NCBI GenBank assembly: GCA_016865015.1
Contig: CP018226.1
Coordinates: forward strand, 1,767,001 to 1,831,000
Reading direction: 5' to 3'
DNA from: Rhizobiales bacterium IMCC20636
GTDB taxonomy: Bacteria; Pseudomonadota; Alphaproteobacteria; Rhizobiales; GCA-2746425
DNA: 64,000 nt
The notes beneath the pieces were generated by a model. It was not told where the DNA came from and made no database searches. It saw only the letters and a list, made by a program, of their open reading frames with translations. Positions 1-10,066 of the stretch are shown here, piece by piece (position 1 is the stretch's first letter; the number at the start of each line of letters is the position of its first letter). The translations under genes were made by a program, and so were the position numbers.

Positions 1-2667
1 GGTCTTTATTATCTGTCTCTTCAGTCGGATAATGAGCCGGGTGAAGGCATGGCATTTGGTGATATTGCCGAGGTTCAGCACGCGCTGGACAATGGTGTTG
101 TCACGCTGCATTCGAAAATCAGGGGCCGATTCATCACTAAGGATGAAGACGGTAATAAGGTAACCGGAATTCACGAGACATCGCCGGGCCGTATGTTGAT
201 TGGTGATCTTCTTCCAAAGCACCACAATGTGCCTTACGACACATGCAACCGTCTGATGACCAAAAAAGAAATCTCCGGCATGATTGATGTGGTTTATCGC
301 CACTGCGGTCAGAAGGAGAGTGTGATCTTCTGTGACCGCATCATGCAGCTTGGTTTCAGCAACGCGTTCAAGGCCGGTATTTCCTTCGGCAAGGACGACA
401 TGGTTATTCCTGATACCAAGAAAGCTTTGGTGGAAGAATCCCGTTTGCTGACGAAAGAATATGAGCAGCAATATAATGACGGACTGATCACCCAGGGCGA
501 GAAGTACAACAAGGTTGTTGATGCCTGGGCGAAATGTACCGACAAGGTTGCTGATGAGATGATGAAACGCATCTCCTCGGTTCAGATGGACGAAGAGACC
601 GGACGTCAGAAGCCGATGAACTCGGTTTACATGATGTCGCATTCCGGTGCTCGTGGTTCACCTGCCCAGATGAAGCAGCTGGCTGGTATGCGTGGTCTGA
701 TGGCGCGACCAGATGGCTCGATCATTGAATCTCCGATCATCGCCAACTTTAAAGAAGGCCTGACGGTGATGGAATATTTCAGTTCCACCCACGGAGCCCG
801 TAAGGGTCTCGCGGATACGGCACTGAAAACCGCCAACTCCGGTTATCTGACACGTCGCCTTGTTGATGTTGCGCAGGATTGCATCATCACCAAGGAAGAT
901 TGTGGCACGGATGACGGTCTGACTGTTCAGGCAGTGGTCGATTCCGGTCAGGTTGTGGCAACGCTGGGTATGCGCACCTTGGGCCGTACAACGGCTGCTG
1001 ATGTGGTGACCGTGGATGGCAAACTGGTTGTTCCACAGAACACCCTGATCCAGGAAAAGGAAGTCGATATGATCGAGACGGCTGGTATCCAGTCGATCAA
1101 GATCCGATCTGTCCTGACCTGTAAAAACAAGGTCGGTGTCTGTGGTGCCTGTTACGGACGTGATCTGGCACGCGGCACAACCGTCAATATGGGTGAAGCA
1201 GTTGGTGTCATCGCGGCTCAGTCTATTGGTGAGCCCGGTACTCAGTTGACCATGCGTACCTTCCACATTGGTGGTACGGCACAGGTGGTGGATAGTTCCT
1301 TCATCGAAAGTAACTTCGATGGAACCGTCAGCCTGCGCAACCGTAATGTGGTGCGTGATTCCGATGGCAAGTTGATTGCCATGGGCCGTAACATGTCGGT
1401 GGTCATCACTGATGAGCAGGGTGCTGAAGTTGCAGTTCACCGCATCCAGTATGGTGCGCGTGTCCATGTTGATGATGGCGACAAGGTTAAATCCGGTCAG
1501 CGTATCTCTGAATGGGATCCGTACACACGCCCAATCCTCACCGAAGTCGATGGTGTGGTTGAGTATGAAGATCTGGTCGATGGTCTGTCGGTATCGGAAA
1601 ATGCTGATGAGGCAACCGGCATCACAAAACGTGTTGTCACAGATTGGCGCAGCAGTTCCAAGGGTGGTGATCTGAAGCCAGCTATGGCTGTGAAAGACAA
1701 GAATGGCGAAGTCTACAAACTGGATCGCGGTCGTGAAGCCCGTTATCAGCTGTCTGTGGATGCGGTTCTGTCGGTCGATCCGGGCGCTTCGGTGAAAGCT
1801 GGCGATGTGCTTGCACGTATTCCGCTTGAAAGTGCCAAAACAAGGGATATTACCGGTGGTTTGCCACGGGTGGCTGAACTGTTTGAAGCACGCCGTCCGA
1901 AGGACCATGCCATCATCGCTGAAATCGGTGGCACGATCCGCTTTGGTCGTGATTACAAGAACAAGCGCCGTATCGTTATCGAGCCGCTCGACGAGACCAT
2001 GGAGCCAACGGAATATCTCATTCCAAAGGGCAAGCCTTTTCATCTTCAGGATGGCGATGTGGTTGAAAAGGGTGACTACATCATGGACGGCCTGCCGGCA
2101 CCGCATGATATTCTGGCCATCAAGGGCGTTGAGGAACTGGCTTCCTACCTCGTCAATGAAATTCAGGATGTCTATCGTCTGCAGGGTGTTGTGATCAACG
2201 ACAAGCACATTGAAGTGATTGTGCGTCAGATGCTGCAAAAGGTCGAAGTGACCGAAGCCAATGATGCCGATTATCTGAATGGCGAACAGGTCGACCGGAT
2301 CGAGTTCGAGACGAACAATGAAAAACTGGTTGAAGAAGGCAAGACGCCTGCAACAGCCAACCCTGTTCTGCTTGGTATCACCAAGGCCAGTCTGCAGACC
2401 AAGTCGTTCATCTCGGCAGCTTCATTCCAGGAAACGACACGTGTCCTGACAGAAGCCGCTGTGAATGGTAAGGCCGATACGCTGGAAGGCCTGAAAGAGA
2501 ACGTGATTGTGGGTCGTCTTATCCCTGCCGGGACGGGCGGTGCCATGAACCGGATGAAAATTATCGCAGGTCGTCGCGATGATTTGATTTTGGATGATCG
2601 CAAGAAGACTTCATTGGCCTCCGCTGCTGCTGCAGCAGAAGCTGAAGCGGCTGCGGAAAGTCTCTAA
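1..2667 (+). CDS. rpoC: DNA-directed RNA polymerase beta' subunit (3' part, start outside window)
   Basis: This is the C-terminal 888 residues of RNA polymerase beta'. The reading frame is open from the first base, so the N-terminal zinc domain and the catalytic Mg-binding aspartates lie upstream of the window. The second zinc site is visible as the cysteine set in EDCGT and [15 protein letters not shown] (Cys-x6-Cys-x2-Cys pattern), followed by the trigger-loop region [19 protein letters not shown]. The C-terminus ends in an alanine/glutamate-rich tail. It is followed after about 27 nt by a strong intrinsic terminator. Identity is certain from these family signatures. Confidence 0.99.
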   Translation, partial: GLYYLSLQSDNEPGEGMAFGDIAEVQHALDNGVVTLHSKIRGRFITKDEDGNKVTGIHETSPGRMLIGDLLPKHHNVPYDTCNRLMTKKEISGMIDVVYRHCGQKESVIFCDRIMQLGFSNAFKAGISFGKDDMVIPDTKKALVEESRLLTKEYEQQYNDGLITQGEKYNKVVDAWAKCTDKVADEMMKRISSVQMDEETGRQKPMNSVYMMSHSGARGSPAQMKQLAGMRGLMARPDGSIIESPIIANFKEGLTVMEYFSSTHGARKGLADTALKTANSGYLTRRLVDVAQDCIITKEDCGTDDGLTVQAVVDSGQVVATLGMRTLGRTTAADVVTVDGKLVVPQNTLIQEKEVDMIETAGIQSIKIRSVLTCKNKVGVCGACYGRDLARGTTVNMGEAVGVIAAQSIGEPGTQLTMRTFHIGGTAQVVDSSFIESNFDGTVSLRNRNVVRDSDGKLIAMGRNMSVVITDEQGAEVAVHRIQYGARVHVDDGDKVKSGQRISEWDPYTRPILTEVDGVVEYEDLVDGLSVSENADEATGITKRVVTDWRSSSKGGDLKPAMAVKDKNGEVYKLDRGREARYQLSVDAVLSVDPGASVKAGDVLARIPLESAKTRDITGGLPRVAELFEARRPKDHAIIAEIGGTIRFGRDYKNKRRIVIEPLDETMEPTEYLIPKGKPFHLQDGDVVEKGDYIMDGLPAPHDILAIKGVEELASYLVNEIQDVYRLQGVVINDKHIEVIVRQMLQKVEVTEANDADYLNGEQVDRIEFETNNEKLVEEGKTPATANPVLLGITKASLQTKSFISAASFQETTRVLTEAAVNGKADTLEGLKENVIVGRLIPAGTGGAMNRMKIIAGRRDDLILDDRKKTSLASAAAAAEAEAAAESL

Positions 2668-2693
2668 GCCTTCTCCGAAGACCATATAAAATG

Positions 2694-2726
2694 AAAAGGC
2701 CGTCAAACAAGTTTGGCGGCCTTTTT
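2694..2726 (+). terminator. Intrinsic terminator after rpoC
   Basis: A 14-bp stem (2695-2708 with 2711-2724, one G-U pair) is followed directly by a T run. The innermost pairs probably open to give a longer loop than the two bases drawn. It separates the rpoBC unit from the downstream small gene and the rpsL unit. Confidence 0.85.
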
Positions 2727-3067
2727 GTGTGCTGCGTCACAAGACATGCTTGGATGCCGGCTACAGGCCGACAACGTCCAGGTCTGATCAGTCTCGTCCT
2801 TCTCCGTAGTGACGCGCTCTGAGGGGCAGCTCGATCTTGCGCACCCTGTCACTGAGTTTCGAGCGCTATGCGGCAACGTTCTGGACATCATCGGTGGCAC
2901 TGTATAGAAAGCCCAACTGCTACGTGACGGGTTGGGCGAAGGCACTGGCTGGAATTGCAATCTGCTCGTAACACAAGGGCTGTTCAGATTGAGCTGGTCT
3001 AAACCCATATATGAGTTCAGACCCCGGGCAGTGCAGCGAAACATCTCAAACCTCAAAAGAGACCAGA
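2727..3067. other. Non-coding stretch between rpoC terminator and the next small gene
   Basis: About 340 bases without a gene I can support. A minus-strand open frame covers it, but its translation is rich in Ser, Pro and Arg, runs through the rpoC terminator and on into the next gene, and matches no family I know. Promoter elements for the downstream small gene should lie here, but I see no convincing -35/-10 pair. Confidence 0.4.
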
Positions 3068-3376
3068 ATGAGCAAAGACGTATATGTTGTGGTGGGCGAG
3101 GGCGGCGTTCACAAATCCCTCGTTGGTGAGGCTGGTCCAAAAGATCAGCCCGATTATGGCTTTCAGGTTTTCCTGCAGGCGAGCGACCTTGATGAGGCGG
3201 TTGATCTTGCCGCCGCATATCTGGAAAAGGAAGGCTGGCAGGGAATCGATTGGCAAAAAGGCGGTCTGGTTGACGAATCTATGATCGACGAAGATGTCGA
3301 AGAGGCCTTTGACCGCGCTGTCACTGGCGAAGTGGCCGCTATCATCTATGCCACTTCCGGGACAGAAGTGGACTGA
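3068..3376 (+). CDS. Small acidic protein of unknown function
   Basis: This is a 102-residue protein that I do not recognise. It is strongly acidic and begins MSKDVYVVVGEGGVHKSLVG, with a predicted beta-strand start, a central helix rich in Asp, Ala and Leu, and a C-terminal acidic helix before a last strand (EVAAIIYATSG). There is no signal peptide or membrane segment. The ATG at 3068 is chosen because a purine-rich AAAAGAGA precedes it and the frame reads as soluble protein only from there. It sits alone between the rpoC terminator and the rpsL promoter, so it is probably its own transcription unit. The composition and strand-helix pattern look like a real folded protein. Function is unknown. 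Confidence 0.65.
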   Translation: MSKDVYVVVGEGGVHKSLVGEAGPKDQPDYGFQVFLQASDLDEAVDLAAAYLEKEGWQGIDWQKGGLVDESMIDEDVEEAFDRAVTGEVAAIIYATSGTEVD

Positions 3377-3500
3377 TGAACTGCAGAACGGGAATTTCTG
3401 GACTTATTGCGCAATATTCGCAAAGTAAACGACCATTTGACGCAGGATTCAGCAATTTTAACCCTTCCGATGTCCCTCGAAAAAAGTCCCGAAAATACAC

Positions 3501-3529
3501 TTGACGCATGAGGGTGATAGCCATATGTT
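3501..3529 (+). promoter_or_regulatory. Candidate sigma-70 promoter for the rpsL (str) operon
   Basis: TTGACG at 3501-3506, a 17-nt spacer and TATGTT at 3524-3529 give a reasonable housekeeping promoter. Transcription from about 3536 would make a leader of about 250 nt before rpsL, which holds the hairpins described separately. This is inferred from sequence only. Confidence 0.5.
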
Positions 3530-3634
3530 TCGCGCCATAAGAAGACAGGTCGTGAAACACACAGTCTGCGGCGACGCGCCAAAGATAAAGTTTTAAACAC
3601 TGTCTTATGTAAGCGACTGAAAATACGGGTTCAT

Positions 3635-3720
3635 GACCGCGGTTTTGCCGTGGTCCTCTGGTTAGCCGGCTCCCCCATCTTAACGGATGGAGTGGGGCTT
3701 TTGCGTATGTCTATACGCAA
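3635..3720 (+). promoter_or_regulatory. Structured 5' leader of the rpsL operon (three tandem hairpins)
   Basis: Three consecutive hairpins lie 69-154 nt before the rpsL start. The first pairs 3635-3642 with 3648-3655 (8 bp, one G-U). The second is built on 3675-3679 with 3686-3690 and extends outward past a three-base bulge. The third is a perfect 8-bp stem, 3701-3708 with 3713-3720, closed by a four-base loop. None is followed by a T run, so they are not simple terminators. An autoregulatory r-protein leader is a reasonable reading but is an inference. Confidence 0.45.
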
Positions 3721-3788
3721 GCCGGGGCGTGGATTCGATATCCAGTTTTCTGTTAGAGATTTTAAGCCGAACGGCTGAGAGAGACGGC

Positions 3789-4160
3789 ATGCCAACGATT
3801 AACCAGTTGATCCGGAAGCCACGCAAGGCGCCAATCAAGCGGAACAAAGTTCCAGCGCTTGAAGCAAACCCTCAGAAGCAGGGTTCATGTACTCGCGTGT
3901 ATACCACCACTCCAAAAAAGCCGAACTCGGCTTTGCGTAAAGTTGCAAAGATTCGTTTGCGCAATGGCTTTGAAGTCATCGGATACATTCCAGGTGAAGG
4001 TCACAACCTTCAGGAATTCTCCGTTGTGCTGATCCGCGGCGGCCGCGTAAAGGATTTGCCCGGCGTGCGCTATCACGTCATTCGCGGCGTTCTTGATACC
4101 CAGGGCGTTAAAGATCGTAAGCAGCGCCGTTCCAAATATGGCGCTAAGCGTCCGAAATAA
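3789..4160 (+). CDS. rpsL: 30S ribosomal protein S12
   Basis: S12 is a decoding-centre protein of the small subunit that contacts the A-site helix. The 123-residue length is standard. The conserved [13 protein letters not shown] block and the [11 protein letters not shown] loop are both present. Lysine is found at the two places (about residues 43 and 87) where substitution gives streptomycin resistance in other bacteria, so the sequence looks wild type there. An upstream in-frame start at 3687 is rejected because the family always begins MPTINQL. It is the first gene of the str operon, 12 nt ahead of rpsG. Confidence 0.99.
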   Translation: MPTINQLIRKPRKAPIKRNKVPALEANPQKQGSCTRVYTTTPKKPNSALRKVAKIRLRNGFEVIGYIPGEGHNLQEFSVVLIRGGRVKDLPGVRYHVIRGVLDTQGVKDRKQRRSKYGAKRPK

Positions 4161-4172
4161 GAGGGCATAGAT

Positions 4173-4643
4173 ATGTCTCGTCGTCACAGAGCTGAAAAGC
4201 GCGATATCATTCCTGATCCAAAATTTGGTGATGTCGTTCTGTCTAAATTCATGAACAGCGTTATGCAGGATGGCAAAAAGTCAGCTGCAGAAAGCATTGT
4301 TTACGGTGCCATGGATATCATGGGCGCAAAAACCAGCCAGGACCCAGTTGTTCTGTTCCATCAGGCTCTTGAGAACGTCATGCCTCAGGTTGAGGTTCGG
4401 TCCCGCCGGGTTGGTGGTGCAACGTATCAGGTTCCTGTTGAAGTGCGTAACGAGCGTCGTCAGGCGCTGGCTATTCGCTGGTTGATTATTGCTGCACGCA
4501 AGCGCAACGAAACAACAATGATTGATCGCCTGTCCGGCGAGCTGCTTGATGCAGCCAACAATCGTGGTTCCGCTGTCAAGAAGCGTGAAGACACTCATAA
4601 GATGGCTGACGCGAATAAAGCGTTCTCCCATTATCGCTGGTAA
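4173..4643 (+). CDS. rpsG: 30S ribosomal protein S7
   Basis: S7 starts assembly of the 3' domain of 16S rRNA and lies at the exit site of the small subunit. The protein has 156 residues, the usual bacterial length, with the typical [10 protein letters not shown] start, the [19 protein letters not shown] beta-hairpin and the [10 protein letters not shown] helix. In enterobacteria S7 represses the str operon by binding the rpsL-rpsG gap. Here that gap is only 12 nt, too short for such a site, so any feedback would have to act elsewhere, for example in the long leader before rpsL. Confidence 0.99.
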   Translation: MSRRHRAEKRDIIPDPKFGDVVLSKFMNSVMQDGKKSAAESIVYGAMDIMGAKTSQDPVVLFHQALENVMPQVEVRSRRVGGATYQVPVEVRNERRQALAIRWLIIAARKRNETTMIDRLSGELLDAANNRGSAVKKREDTHKMADANKAFSHYRW

Positions 4644-4663
4644 TTTTTGAAAGACTCTACGTC

Positions 4664-6736
4664 ATGACTCGCAGTCACAAAATTGAAGACTACCGCAACT
4701 TCGGCATTATGGCCCATATCGATGCGGGTAAAACGACCACCACCGAGCGTGTGTTGTATTATTCTGGCAAGAGCCACAAAATTGGTGAAGTCCATGATGG
4801 CGCTGCCACCATGGATTGGATGGAGCAGGAGCAGGAGCGTGGCATTACGATCACCTCGGCTGCAACCACCACGTCCTGGAACGGTAAGCTTCTGAACATT
4901 ATTGATACACCGGGGCACGTTGATTTCACGATTGAAGTTGAACGTTCACTGCGTGTTCTTGATGGTGCTGTTGCCCTGCTTGATGCCAATGCCGGTGTTG
5001 AGCCGCAGACTGAAACTGTCTGGCGTCAGGCTGACAAGTATAAAGTGCCGCGCATGATCTTCGTCAACAAGATGGACAAGATCGGTGCTGACTTCTACCG
5101 CTCCGTTGAGATGGTTACAGAACGTCTTGGTGCAATCGCTCTTCCTATTCAGCTGCCGATTGGTGCTGAGAATGATTTCCTCGGTGTTGTCGATCTCGTT
5201 GAGATGCGCAGCATCACATGGGAAGGTGAGACGCTCGGTGCGGAATACGTCTATGGCGAAGTTCCTGCTGATATGGCTGAACAGGCCGCTGCGTATCGTG
5301 AGAAACTGATCGAGATTGCTGTGGAAGCTGATGAAGCTGCCATGGAAGCGTATCTGGAAGGTGATGAGCCTGATATCCCCACGCTGAAAGCTCTGATCCG
5401 TGCCGGCACCATTCATAATCTGTTTGTGCCAATTCTTTGCGGAACAGCTTTCAAGAACAAGGGCGTTCAGCCTTTGCTTGATGCAGTTGTTGATTATCTC
5501 CCAAGCCCGGTTGATGTGCCTGCGATTTCTGGTATCGATCCGAAGACCGAAGAGCCTACGACACGTAAATCCAATGATGAAGCGCCGCTTTCAATGCTGG
5601 CGTTCAAATTGATGGATGATCAGTATGGTTCCCTGACTTTCTGCCGTATCTATTCCGGCAAGTTGGTGACTGGGTCGACAATGTTGAACTCCGTGAAGAA
5701 CAAGCGTGAGCGTATCGGCCGTATGGTTCAGATGCACTCCAATTCACGTGAAGAAATCAAAGAAGCCTATGCTGGTGATATTGTTGCCATCGTTGGTCTG
5801 AAAGACACAACAACAGGCGATACACTTTGTGATCCGCTCAAGCCGGTTATTCTGGAACGAATGGAATTCCCGGAGCCTGTGATCGAGATTGCTATTGAGC
5901 CGAAGACAAAAGCCGACCAGGAAAAAATGGGTGCTGCCCTGCATCGTCTTGCTGCAGAAGATCCTTCATTCCGCGTCAAGCTTGATGAAGAATCCGGTCA
6001 GACAATCATCGCCGGTATGGGCGAGTTGCATCTGGACATTATCGTTGACCGCATGAAGCGCGAGTTCAAGGTTGAAGCGAATATTGGTGCCCCTCAGGTT
6101 GCCTATCGTGAAACCATTACCCGCGCTGCTGAAATTGATTATACCCATAAGAAACAGTCTGGTGGTTCTGGTCAGTTCGCGCGCATCAAGATTATTTTCG
6201 AACCAGGCGAAGTCGGTTCCGGCTACGTGTTTGAAAGCAAGATTGTTGGCGGCAACATTCCTCGGGAATTTATCCCGGGTGTTGAAAAAGGTGTCGGCAG
6301 TGTCATGTCATCGGGTCCGGTTGCGGGCTTCCCGATGCTCGATATCAAGGCGACGCTTATCGATGGTGCTTACCATGATGTTGACTCCAGCGTCCTGGCC
6401 TTCGAGATCGCAGCCCGCGCTGCGTTCCGTGAAGGTGCTGTGAAAGCTGGTGCTGTTCTTCTGGAGCCGATCATGGCCGTTGAGGTTGTGACACCGGAAG
6501 ATTACATGGGCGACATCATTGGCGATTTGAATTCACGTCGTGGTCAGATTACCGGCTCTGAGAGCCGCGGAATTGCGACAGTGATTAGTGCCATGGTTCC
6601 TTTGGCAAACATGTTTGGTTACGTGAACAATCTGCGCTCATCGAGCCAGGGTCGTGCACAATACACCATGCAGTTTGACCATTATGAGCAAGTGCCTCAG
6701 CAGGTCGCTAAAGAAGTGCAGGAAAAATTCGCGTAA
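4664..6736 (+). CDS. fusA: Translation elongation factor G
   Basis: EF-G is the GTPase that drives translocation of tRNA and mRNA on the ribosome. The 690-residue protein has all GTP-binding motifs: [13 protein letters not shown] (P loop), the switch region [18 protein letters not shown] and NKMDK. Domains II to V follow, including the domain IV block with [21 protein letters not shown]. It lies 20 nt after rpsG and 72 nt before tuf, in the classical str operon order. A 7-bp hairpin covers its stop codon. Confidence 0.99.
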   Translation: MTRSHKIEDYRNFGIMAHIDAGKTTTTERVLYYSGKSHKIGEVHDGAATMDWMEQEQERGITITSAATTTSWNGKLLNIIDTPGHVDFTIEVERSLRVLDGAVALLDANAGVEPQTETVWRQADKYKVPRMIFVNKMDKIGADFYRSVEMVTERLGAIALPIQLPIGAENDFLGVVDLVEMRSITWEGETLGAEYVYGEVPADMAEQAAAYREKLIEIAVEADEAAMEAYLEGDEPDIPTLKALIRAGTIHNLFVPILCGTAFKNKGVQPLLDAVVDYLPSPVDVPAISGIDPKTEEPTTRKSNDEAPLSMLAFKLMDDQYGSLTFCRIYSGKLVTGSTMLNSVKNKRERIGRMVQMHSNSREEIKEAYAGDIVAIVGLKDTTTGDTLCDPLKPVILERMEFPEPVIEIAIEPKTKADQEKMGAALHRLAAEDPSFRVKLDEESGQTIIAGMGELHLDIIVDRMKREFKVEANIGAPQVAYRETITRAAEIDYTHKKQSGGSGQFARIKIIFEPGEVGSGYVFESKIVGGNIPREFIPGVEKGVGSVMSSGPVAGFPMLDIKATLIDGAYHDVDSSVLAFEIAARAAFREGAVKAGAVLLEPIMAVEVVTPEDYMGDIIGDLNSRRGQITGSESRGIATVISAMVPLANMFGYVNNLRSSSQGRAQYTMQFDHYEQVPQQVAKEVQEKFA

Positions 6737-6787
6737 ACCTTACGCGGTTCGAATTAAACAAATATCAGAAATTGCCACCAAGGTGGC
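6730..6787 (+). promoter_or_regulatory. Two hairpins in the fusA-tuf gap
   Basis: The first hairpin, 6730-6736 with 6740-6746, is a perfect 7-bp stem with a three-base loop, and it contains the fusA stop codon. The second, 6774-6779 with 6782-6787, is a GCCACC/GGTGGC repeat ending 21 nt before the tuf start. Neither has a T run behind it. They could be processing sites or could set the fusA/tuf expression ratio; this is inferred from symmetry alone. Confidence 0.35.
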
Positions 6788-6808
6788 TCGAAATACGGAG
6801 AAGTTCCG

Positions 6809-7984
6809 ATGGCCAAGGAAAAGTTTGAACGCAATAAGCCGCATGCGAACATTGGCACGATTGGTCACGTTGACCACGGCAAGACAACGTTGACGGCAGC
6901 GATTACGAAATATTTTGGTGACTTCAAGGCTTATGATGAGATTGATGGCGCACCAGAAGAAAAAGCGCGTGGCATCACGATTTCCACGGCTCACGTTGAG
7001 TATGAGACGGAAGCGCGTCACTATGCGCACGTTGATTGCCCAGGCCACGCGGATTATGTGAAAAACATGATCACTGGTGCTGCCCAGATGGATGGTGCGA
7101 TTTTGGTCGTGTCAGCAACTGATGGTCCAATGCCTCAGACCCGCGAGCACATTCTGCTGGCCCGTCAGGTTGGTGTGCCTTCACTTGTTGTGTTCATGAA
7201 CAAGGTTGATCAGGTTGACGATGAGGAGCTTCTCGAGCTCGTCGAAATGGAAATCCGTGAATTGTTGTCCATGTACGAATATCCTGGTGACGACATTCCA
7301 GTGACCATGGGTTCTGCGCTGGCCGCTCTTGAAGGTCGTGATCCGAAGATTGGCGAAGATGCCATTCGTGCGCTGATGGCGACTGTTGATGAGTATATTC
7401 CACAGCCAGAACGTCCGGTTGATCTGGCATTCCTGATGCCGATTGAAGATGTGTTCTCGATTTCCGGTCGTGGTACTGTTGTGACCGGCCGTGTCGAGCG
7501 TGGCATCATCAAGGTTGGCGACGAAATTGAAATCGTTGGCATCCGTGACACACAGAAATCGACTTGTACCGGTGTTGAAATGTTCCGCAAGCTGCTTGAT
7601 AGCGGCCAGGCGGGTGACAATATTGGTGCACTTCTTCGTGGTGTTCAGCGTGAAGATGTTGAGCGTGGTCAGGTTCTTTGTAAGCCAGGTACCGTCAAGC
7701 CACACACGAAGTTCAAGGCAGAAGCTTATATTCTGACGAAGGAAGAGGGTGGTCGTCACACACCATTCCTGACCAACTACCGTCCACAGTTCTACTTCCG
7801 TACTACGGATGTGACGGGTGTTGTTCAGCTTCCAGAAGGTACAGAAATGGTTATGCCCGGCGACAACATCGAAATGGATGTTGTGCTGATCGTACCAATC
7901 GCAATGGAAGAGCGGCTGCGCTTCGCCATTCGTGAAGGCGGACGTACCGTCGGTGCCGGCATCGTTGCAAGCATCATCGAATAA
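6809..7984 (+). CDS. tuf: Translation elongation factor Tu
   Basis: EF-Tu is the GTPase that delivers aminoacyl-tRNA to the ribosome. The 391-residue protein shows the P loop [11 protein letters not shown], the switch region [18 protein letters not shown] and [10 protein letters not shown], then the two beta-barrel domains with [13 protein letters not shown]. It begins [17 protein letters not shown], as in other alphaproteobacteria. Many members of the class carry a second, nearly identical tuf gene; only one copy is in this window. It is followed after 66 nt by rpsJ. Confidence 0.99.
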   Translation: MAKEKFERNKPHANIGTIGHVDHGKTTLTAAITKYFGDFKAYDEIDGAPEEKARGITISTAHVEYETEARHYAHVDCPGHADYVKNMITGAAQMDGAILVVSATDGPMPQTREHILLARQVGVPSLVVFMNKVDQVDDEELLELVEMEIRELLSMYEYPGDDIPVTMGSALAALEGRDPKIGEDAIRALMATVDEYIPQPERPVDLAFLMPIEDVFSISGRGTVVTGRVERGIIKVGDEIEIVGIRDTQKSTCTGVEMFRKLLDSGQAGDNIGALLRGVQREDVERGQVLCKPGTVKPHTKFKAEAYILTKEEGGRHTPFLTNYRPQFYFRTTDVTGVVQLPEGTEMVMPGDNIEMDVVLIVPIAMEERLRFAIREGGRTVGAGIVASIIE

Positions 7985-8001
7985 TACTTAAGAGCCATTC
8001 G

Positions 8002-8034
8002 GACCTGTCCGGCCATTCTGGTCTAGGGCAGGTC
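8002..8034 (+). promoter_or_regulatory. Hairpin between tuf and rpsJ (candidate S10 leader element)
   Basis: A 9-bp stem with one G-U pair (8002-8010 with 8026-8034) and a 15-base loop ends 16 nt before the rpsJ start. The downstream bases are not a T run, so it is unlikely to end transcription well. In enterobacteria L4 acts on the S10 leader; whether this element has such a role is only a guess. Confidence 0.3.
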
Positions 8035-8050
8035 TTCAAAGGACAGATCC

Positions 8051-8359
8051 ATGAACGGTCAAAACATCCGCATTCGCCTAAAGGCGTTCGACCATCGCGT
8101 GCTGGACGTGTCGACGAAAGAAATCGTCTCCACTGCCAAGCGCACAGGTGCTCAGGTGCGTGGCCCAGTACCACTGCCGACACGCATAGAAAAATTCACG
8201 GTGAACCGTTCACCTCATATCGACAAGAAAAGTCGTGAACAGTTCGAAATTCGGACTCACAAGCGTCTTCTCGACATCATCGACCCGACACCGCAGACAG
8301 TGGACGCGCTTATGAAGCTCGACCTTGCGGCCGGTGTCGACGTCGAGATCAAGCTTTAA
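8051..8359 (+). CDS. rpsJ: 30S ribosomal protein S10 (NusE)
   Basis: S10 belongs to the 30S head and, as NusE, also works with NusB and NusG in processive antitermination and transcription-translation coupling. The 102-residue length is standard. The start [19 protein letters not shown] and the block [26 protein letters not shown] are typical of alphaproteobacteria. It opens the S10 section of the cluster, with rplC 18 nt downstream. Confidence 0.99.
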   Translation: MNGQNIRIRLKAFDHRVLDVSTKEIVSTAKRTGAQVRGPVPLPTRIEKFTVNRSPHIDKKSREQFEIRTHKRLLDIIDPTPQTVDALMKLDLAAGVDVEIKL

Positions 8360-8377
8360 AGCGGCGGGGGATTGAAG

Positions 8378-9124
8378 ATGACCAGGCGTTCTGGTGTAAT
8401 CGCACAAAAAGTGGGTATGACCCGCGTCTACAGTGACGCAGGCGAACATATTCCGGTAACCGTCCTCAAAGTGGACAATTGCCAGGTAGTAGCTCAACGC
8501 ACAGTCGAAACGAATGGCTACACAGCCCTTCAGCTTGGCGTTGGTACACGTAAAGTCAAAAACACGCCGAAAGCTTTGCGTGGCCATTTTGCGGCCTCCA
8601 ATGTTGAGCCTAAGCGTCGTGTTGCCGAGTTCCGCGTCAGCGAGGACAGTCTGGTCGATGTGGGTGCCGAAATCACCGCCGACCATTTTGTTTCCGGACA
8701 GTATGTGGACGTTGTGGGCACATCGATCGGTAAAGGTTTTGCCGGCGCGATGAAGCGTCACAATTTTGGCGGCATGCGTGCGTCTCACGGCGTATCGGTC
8801 TCCCACAGGGCACATGGTTCTACCGGCCAGTGTCAGGATCCGGGCAAGGTTTTCAAAGGCAAGAAGATGGCTGGCCATCTTGGTGCCGAGCGTGTGACCA
8901 CCCAGAACCTGGTTGTGGTCAAGACTGACGCAGACCGTGGACTGATCCTGGTTCGGGGCTCTGTTCCCGGTGCCAAGGGCGGCTGGATCATGATTTCTGA
9001 CGCTATCAAGCGCACACTTCCTGCTGAGGCTCCAATGCCAGCTGCCATTCGGGCATCTGCTGCGGCTCCTGTTGCTGAAGAAGCGCCTGCAGAAGCGCCA
9101 GCTAGCGAAGAGAGTGCAGAATAA
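8378..9124 (+). CDS. rplC: 50S ribosomal protein L3
   Basis: L3 is an early-assembling 50S protein whose central loop reaches the peptidyl transferase centre. The 248-residue protein has the [17 protein letters not shown] start and the conserved loop [22 protein letters not shown]. The ATG at 8378 is preferred over an in-frame TTG at 8372 because a GGGGG sits 7 nt before it. An Ala/Glu/Pro-rich tail of about 30 residues extends the C-terminus, a common alphaproteobacterial feature. Its TAA overlaps the rplD ATG by one base (TAATG), so the two are probably coupled in translation. Confidence 0.98.
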   Translation: MTRRSGVIAQKVGMTRVYSDAGEHIPVTVLKVDNCQVVAQRTVETNGYTALQLGVGTRKVKNTPKALRGHFAASNVEPKRRVAEFRVSEDSLVDVGAEITADHFVSGQYVDVVGTSIGKGFAGAMKRHNFGGMRASHGVSVSHRAHGSTGQCQDPGKVFKGKKMAGHLGAERVTTQNLVVVKTDADRGLILVRGSVPGAKGGWIMISDAIKRTLPAEAPMPAAIRASAAAPVAEEAPAEAPASEESAE

Positions 9125-9744
9125 TGAAACTCGCTGTTAAAACACTTGATGGCGCCGATGCAGGGTCCGTCTCTGTTGCAGATGACGTGTTTGGTCTTGA
9201 GCCACGCACCGACATTCTGCACCGTATGGTCCGCTACCAGCTGGCCAAGCGCCGGGCCGGCACTCATGCGGTGAAGAACCGTGCTGATGTTGCTGGTTCA
9301 ACCCGGAAGTTTGTGAAGCAAAAAGGCTCTGGCGGCGCGCGTCACGGCAACAAAAAGGCTCCACAGTTCCGCTCCGGTGGTCGTGCATTTGGTCCCGTTG
9401 TTCGTGACCATGCAACTGACCTTCCGAAAAAGGTTCGTGCGCTGGCTCTGAAACATGCTTTGTCAACAAAGGCGAAAGCGTCCGAGTTGATCGTCTTGGA
9501 AGATGCAAATCTGTCCGATGCGAAGACAAAGGTTCTGACAGCTAAGCTGAAGGAACTTGGTGTGAGCAACGCATTGGTGATTGATGGCGCAGAAGTGAAT
9601 GAAAACTTCGCTCGTGCCGCCGGTAACATTGCGCATCTCGATGTGCTGCCAATTCAGGGCATTAATGTTTACGACATTCTGCGTCGGGACGTTCTGGTTC
9701 TGACGAAGGCTGCTCTTGGTGCACTTGAGGAGCGTTTCAAATGA
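9124..9744 (+). CDS. rplD: 50S ribosomal protein L4
   Basis: L4 lines the constriction of the peptide exit tunnel through its extended loop, seen here as the basic stretch [20 protein letters not shown]. The 206-residue length is normal. In gamma-proteobacteria L4 is also the repressor of its own operon. It overlaps rplC by one base and its stop overlaps the rplW start (ATGA). Confidence 0.98.
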   Translation: MKLAVKTLDGADAGSVSVADDVFGLEPRTDILHRMVRYQLAKRRAGTHAVKNRADVAGSTRKFVKQKGSGGARHGNKKAPQFRSGGRAFGPVVRDHATDLPKKVRALALKHALSTKAKASELIVLEDANLSDAKTKVLTAKLKELGVSNALVIDGAEVNENFARAAGNIAHLDVLPIQGINVYDILRRDVLVLTKAALGALEERFK

Positions 9745-10034
9745 TCAAGCTGTCCGCATATGATGTGATTGTCAGTCCGGTTATCACCGAGAAATCAACC
9801 AATGCTTCCGAGCATAATCAGGTTGTATTCAACGTGGCACCGACGGCGACAAAACCAGAGATTAAAACCGCAGTCGAAAAACTGTTTGGTGTGAAGGTCG
9901 AAAAGGTCAACACACTTGTCCGCAAGGGCAAGGTCAAACGTTTTCGCGGAATCAAAGGTCGCCAGTCTGACGTAAAAAAAGCAGTCGTAACGTTGAAAGA
10001 CGGTGAGACCATCGACGTAACGACCGGTCTTTAG
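9741..10034 (+). CDS. rplW: 50S ribosomal protein L23
   Basis: L23 sits at the tunnel exit and docks trigger factor and the signal recognition particle. The 97-residue protein has the family start region [21 protein letters not shown] and the conserved [21 protein letters not shown] block. It starts inside the rplD stop (ATGA overlap), which suggests translational coupling. A 32-nt gap leads to rplB. Confidence 0.98.
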   Translation: MIKLSAYDVIVSPVITEKSTNASEHNQVVFNVAPTATKPEIKTAVEKLFGVKVEKVNTLVRKGKVKRFRGIKGRQSDVKKAVVTLKDGETIDVTTGL

Positions 10035-10066
10035 GCCGGGCTGCGACAAGGGAATAGGCAAGAACA

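Noticed and set aside
658-2238. 526-codon open frame on the minus strand inside rpoC
   Set aside because: It is fully antisense to rpoC, lacks an SD and its His/Thr/Ile-rich translation matches the mirror of rpoC codon use. The same holds for long antisense frames in fusA, tuf, rpsC and rpoA.
2703-3218. 171-codon minus-strand frame after rpoC
   Set aside because: It starts inside the small acidic gene, runs through the rpoC terminator and reads as low-complexity Ser/Pro/Arg protein with no family resemblance.
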